From assembly GCA_045643425.1 (NCBI GenBank), contig JAZUKW010000027.1:1-12319 (forward strand): DNA of 12,319 bases, in the 5' to 3' direction. The DNA is from RGIG426 sp045643425. Lineage in GTDB: Bacteria; Bacillota; Clostridia; Oscillospirales; Acutalibacteraceae. Of the stretch, positions 10,904 through 12,319 are shown piece after piece. How positions within the stretch are numbered: position 1 is the stretch's first letter; each line of letters opens with the position of its first letter. The notes below the pieces were generated by a model, which worked only from the letters and a program-made list of their open reading frames with translations, had not been told where the DNA came from and did no database searches. Position numbers and translations under genes: made by a program.

Positions 10904-12160
10904 CTACGCTTTTTTCGCTTTCTTTTTCTTCTTTTTGCCGAAGCAGGCGTTGAGCAAAAGCGGGCACAGCACCGACGAGGTGAGAATCAGAAAAATCGTC
11001 GCGGCAAGCGGGTCGATACCGAGCAGCCTGCCATCCGCATTCGTATAAATGAGCGACGAACCGGCGGCATATACCGCGAGAGCCACTTCGCCGCGCGCGA
11101 TCATCCCGCAGCCGACGGTCGCCGCCTCTTTTCGCGGCATTTTGCACGCGCGCCCGATGCCCGCACAGCCGACGATCTTGCCGACAATGCCGAGCACCAC
11201 AAACGCGAGGCAGAACCACAGATCGGACAGCTTAAATTGGCTGAAATCGGCGCTGATGCCGATATACGCGAAGAAAATCGGGGTGAACAGCATATAGCCG
11301 GACACCACCACCTTGCGATCGACGAACGAGGTGTCCTCAAGTCCGCTGAGCATAATGCCCGCCATATACGCGCCGGTGATCGCGGCCACGCCGAAATATT
11401 CCTCGGCGTAATACGCGAACAAAAAGCACAGGCCGAACGCCAAAATGCTGGTGCGGCGGCGGTGCGGACGCGTTTTGCCGAGCCAACGGAACAACGCGCG
11501 GAACAAAAGGCCAAAGCCGACGGCGAACGCGAAGAAGCCGACCGTGCGGCCCACCGTCGCCCACATACTGCCGCCGCTTTTGAGGTTGGTCACGACGCTC
11601 AGAACGAGAATGCCGAGAACGTCGTCGATGATCGCGGTGCTTAAAATCACCGTACCCACCGGGGTTTGCAGCTTTTTGAGCTCGCGCAGCGTCTCCACCG
11701 TAATGCCGACGCTGGTGGCGGTGAGAATACAGCCGACGAACAGCGCGTTATACAAGACGTGCACGTCCGAAGCGGCGGAGAACCCGCCCATAAAAAGGAG
11801 CGCGCCGCCCGTACCGAGCAGCAGCGGCACCGCCACACCGCCGCAGGCGATGAGGGTGGCTTTCAGCCCGCTCTTCTTGAGCTCGGTCAAGTTCGTCTCC
11901 AACCCGCTCGAAAAGAGAACGAGACACGCGCCCACCTGCGCGAACGCGTGGAGCGCGTCCATCTCCGCCTCGGTCGGGGCGATCAGCCCGTCGATGCCGA
12001 GCGGCAGCTGTGACACGATCGCAGGGCCGATCAGCAGTCCCGCGACCACCATGCCGACCACCTGCGGCATTCCGTAGTGGCGGGTGAGAAGCCCGAAAAA
12101 TTTGGTGGCGAGCAAAATGACCGCCAAATCGAACACGACGTTCATCACGTCAAACTCCAT
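10904..12160 (-). CDS. CPA2-family cation/proton antiporter
   Basis: Membrane antiporter of 418 residues that likely exchanges Na+ or K+ for protons, in the KefB/NapA/GerN group. About 12 membrane segments are visible. VVGMVVAGLLIGP (34-46) is the first family signature. ALFVGCILTATSVGITVETLREL (139-161) is the unwound crossing helix. STAIIDDVLGILVLSVV (174-190) carries the ion-binding Asp pair D179-D180, and TGAYMAGIMLSG (262-273) and MIARGEVALAVYA (353-365) are late signatures. There is no C-terminal RCK/TrkA nucleotide-binding domain. The protein instead ends in a lysine run (GKKKKKKAKKA). The start at 12160 follows GAGAGGAGG with a 9-base spacer. An in-frame ATG 33 codons upstream lies inside the adjacent tRNA and is rejected. 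The gene follows tRNA-Thr and its terminator, and I see no clear promoter in the short gap. Ion preference is not readable. Confidence 0.92.
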   Translation of the reverse strand: MEFDVMNVVFDLAVILLATKFFGLLTRHYGMPQVVGMVVAGLLIGPAIVSQLPLGIDGLIAPTEAEMDALHAFAQVGACLVLFSSGLETNLTELKKSGLKATLIACGGVAVPLLLGTGGALLFMGGFSAASDVHVLYNALFVGCILTATSVGITVETLRELKKLQTPVGTVILSTAIIDDVLGILVLSVVTNLKSGGSMWATVGRTVGFFAFAVGFGLLFRALFRWLGKTRPHRRRTSILAFGLCFLFAYYAEEYFGVAAITGAYMAGIMLSGLEDTSFVDRKVVVSGYMLFTPIFFAYIGISADFSQFKLSDLWFCLAFVVLGIVGKIVGCAGIGRACKMPRKEAATVGCGMIARGEVALAVYAAGSSLIYTNADGRLLGIDPLAATIFLILTSSVLCPLLLNACFGKKKKKKAKKA

Positions 12161-12191
12161 TTTTGCTCGCCTCCTCTCAAAAAATTCCATA

Positions 12192-12221
12192 GGAAAACCC
12201 CCGAACCGAAATTCGGGGGTT
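12192..12221 (-). terminator. terminator of tRNA-Thr
   Basis: AACCCCCGAA (12196-12205) and TTCGGGGGTT (12212-12221) form a perfect 10-bp stem with a 6-base loop, followed by TTTTCC on the minus strand. It begins on the last base of the encoded CCA end of the tRNA. The antiporter gene starts 31 bases beyond. Confidence 0.85.
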
Positions 12222-12296
12222 GGAGCTACTGATCCGATTCGAACGGACGACCTGCTCATTACGAGTGAGCTGCTCTACCAGCTGAGCCACAGTAGC
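12221..12296 (-). tRNA. tRNA-Thr, anticodon CGT
   Basis: A 76-base cloverleaf with an encoded CCA end. Acceptor arms are GCTACTG and CAGTAGC. The D stem is GCTC/GAGC around AGCTGGTA. The anticodon stem is GCTCA/TGAGC with loop CTCGTAA, giving anticodon CGT (reads ACG, threonine). The variable loop is AGGTC, and the T arm is GTCCG/CGGAT with TTCGAAT. All stems pair, with one G·U in the T arm. The discriminator base is T, which is allowed for threonine. Confidence 0.95.
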
Positions 12297-12311
12297 ATCT
12301 GAACATCGTCC

Positions 12312-12317
12312 ATTATA
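12312..12317 (-). promoter_or_regulatory. -10 box of tRNA-Thr
   Basis: TATAAT on the minus strand (12317-12312), 15 bases before the first base of the tRNA. The -35 box would lie past the right edge of the window. Confidence 0.6.
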
Positions 12318-12319
12318 AC

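Noticed and set aside
12161..12259. N-terminal extension of the antiporter by 33 codons
   Set aside because: It would start inside tRNA-Thr and run through its terminator. A good ribosome site supports ATG at 12160.

Overview
The window looks like a core chromosomal segment of a Gram-positive Clostridia-type bacterium. I infer something near Oscillospirales/Ruminococcaceae. The grounds are GC-rich genes with AT-rich gaps, strong AAAGGAGG-type ribosome sites, near-consensus sigma-A promoters, the ylxM-ffh-rpsP-khpA gene order, a meso-diaminopimelate dehydrogenase and a citramalate synthase. I see no prophage, insertion sequence, CRISPR array or defence island. Most genes are housekeeping genes on the minus strand. 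Two are on the plus strand: an XRE-family regulator and a glycogen phosphorylase.

Layout from left to right. A 3'-truncated ddh (lysine and cell-wall DAP synthesis) touches the left edge. Next is a histidine-phosphatase-fold protein that appears to lack the second catalytic histidine. It is divergent from an XRE-family regulator with an unrecognised C-terminal half. The regulator converges on an unknown membrane protein of about six segments, which is preceded by a RimK-like ATP-grasp ligase. Then comes the protein-targeting and ribosome cluster ylxM-ffh-rpsP-khpA, transcribed leftward from one strong promoter and closed by a strong terminator. A 200-base divergent promoter region separates it from glgP. 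GlgP converges on cimA (isoleucine synthesis from pyruvate) over a shared bidirectional terminator. Between cimA and a CPA2-type cation/proton antiporter lies a cluster of small palindromic repeats. The window ends with tRNA-Thr(CGT), its terminator and its -10 box.

The genes are mostly independent units: amino-acid and cell-wall metabolism (ddh, cimA), carbon storage (glgP), secretion and translation (ylxM, ffh, rpsP, khpA, tRNA-Thr), and ion homeostasis (antiporter). The most interesting signals are non-coding. Promoters are nested inside the terminator or the 3' coding end of the upstream gene (ddh, cimA, the membrane-protein gene). A terminator for the regulator is written into the antisense of its convergent neighbour. 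The repeat cluster near 10.8 kb has hairpin arms that vary in a compensatory way. I do not see a convincing new multi-gene system. The best protein-level candidates for a second look are the XRE regulator/degenerate phosphatase pair and the stand-alone RimK-like ligase with its membrane-protein neighbour.
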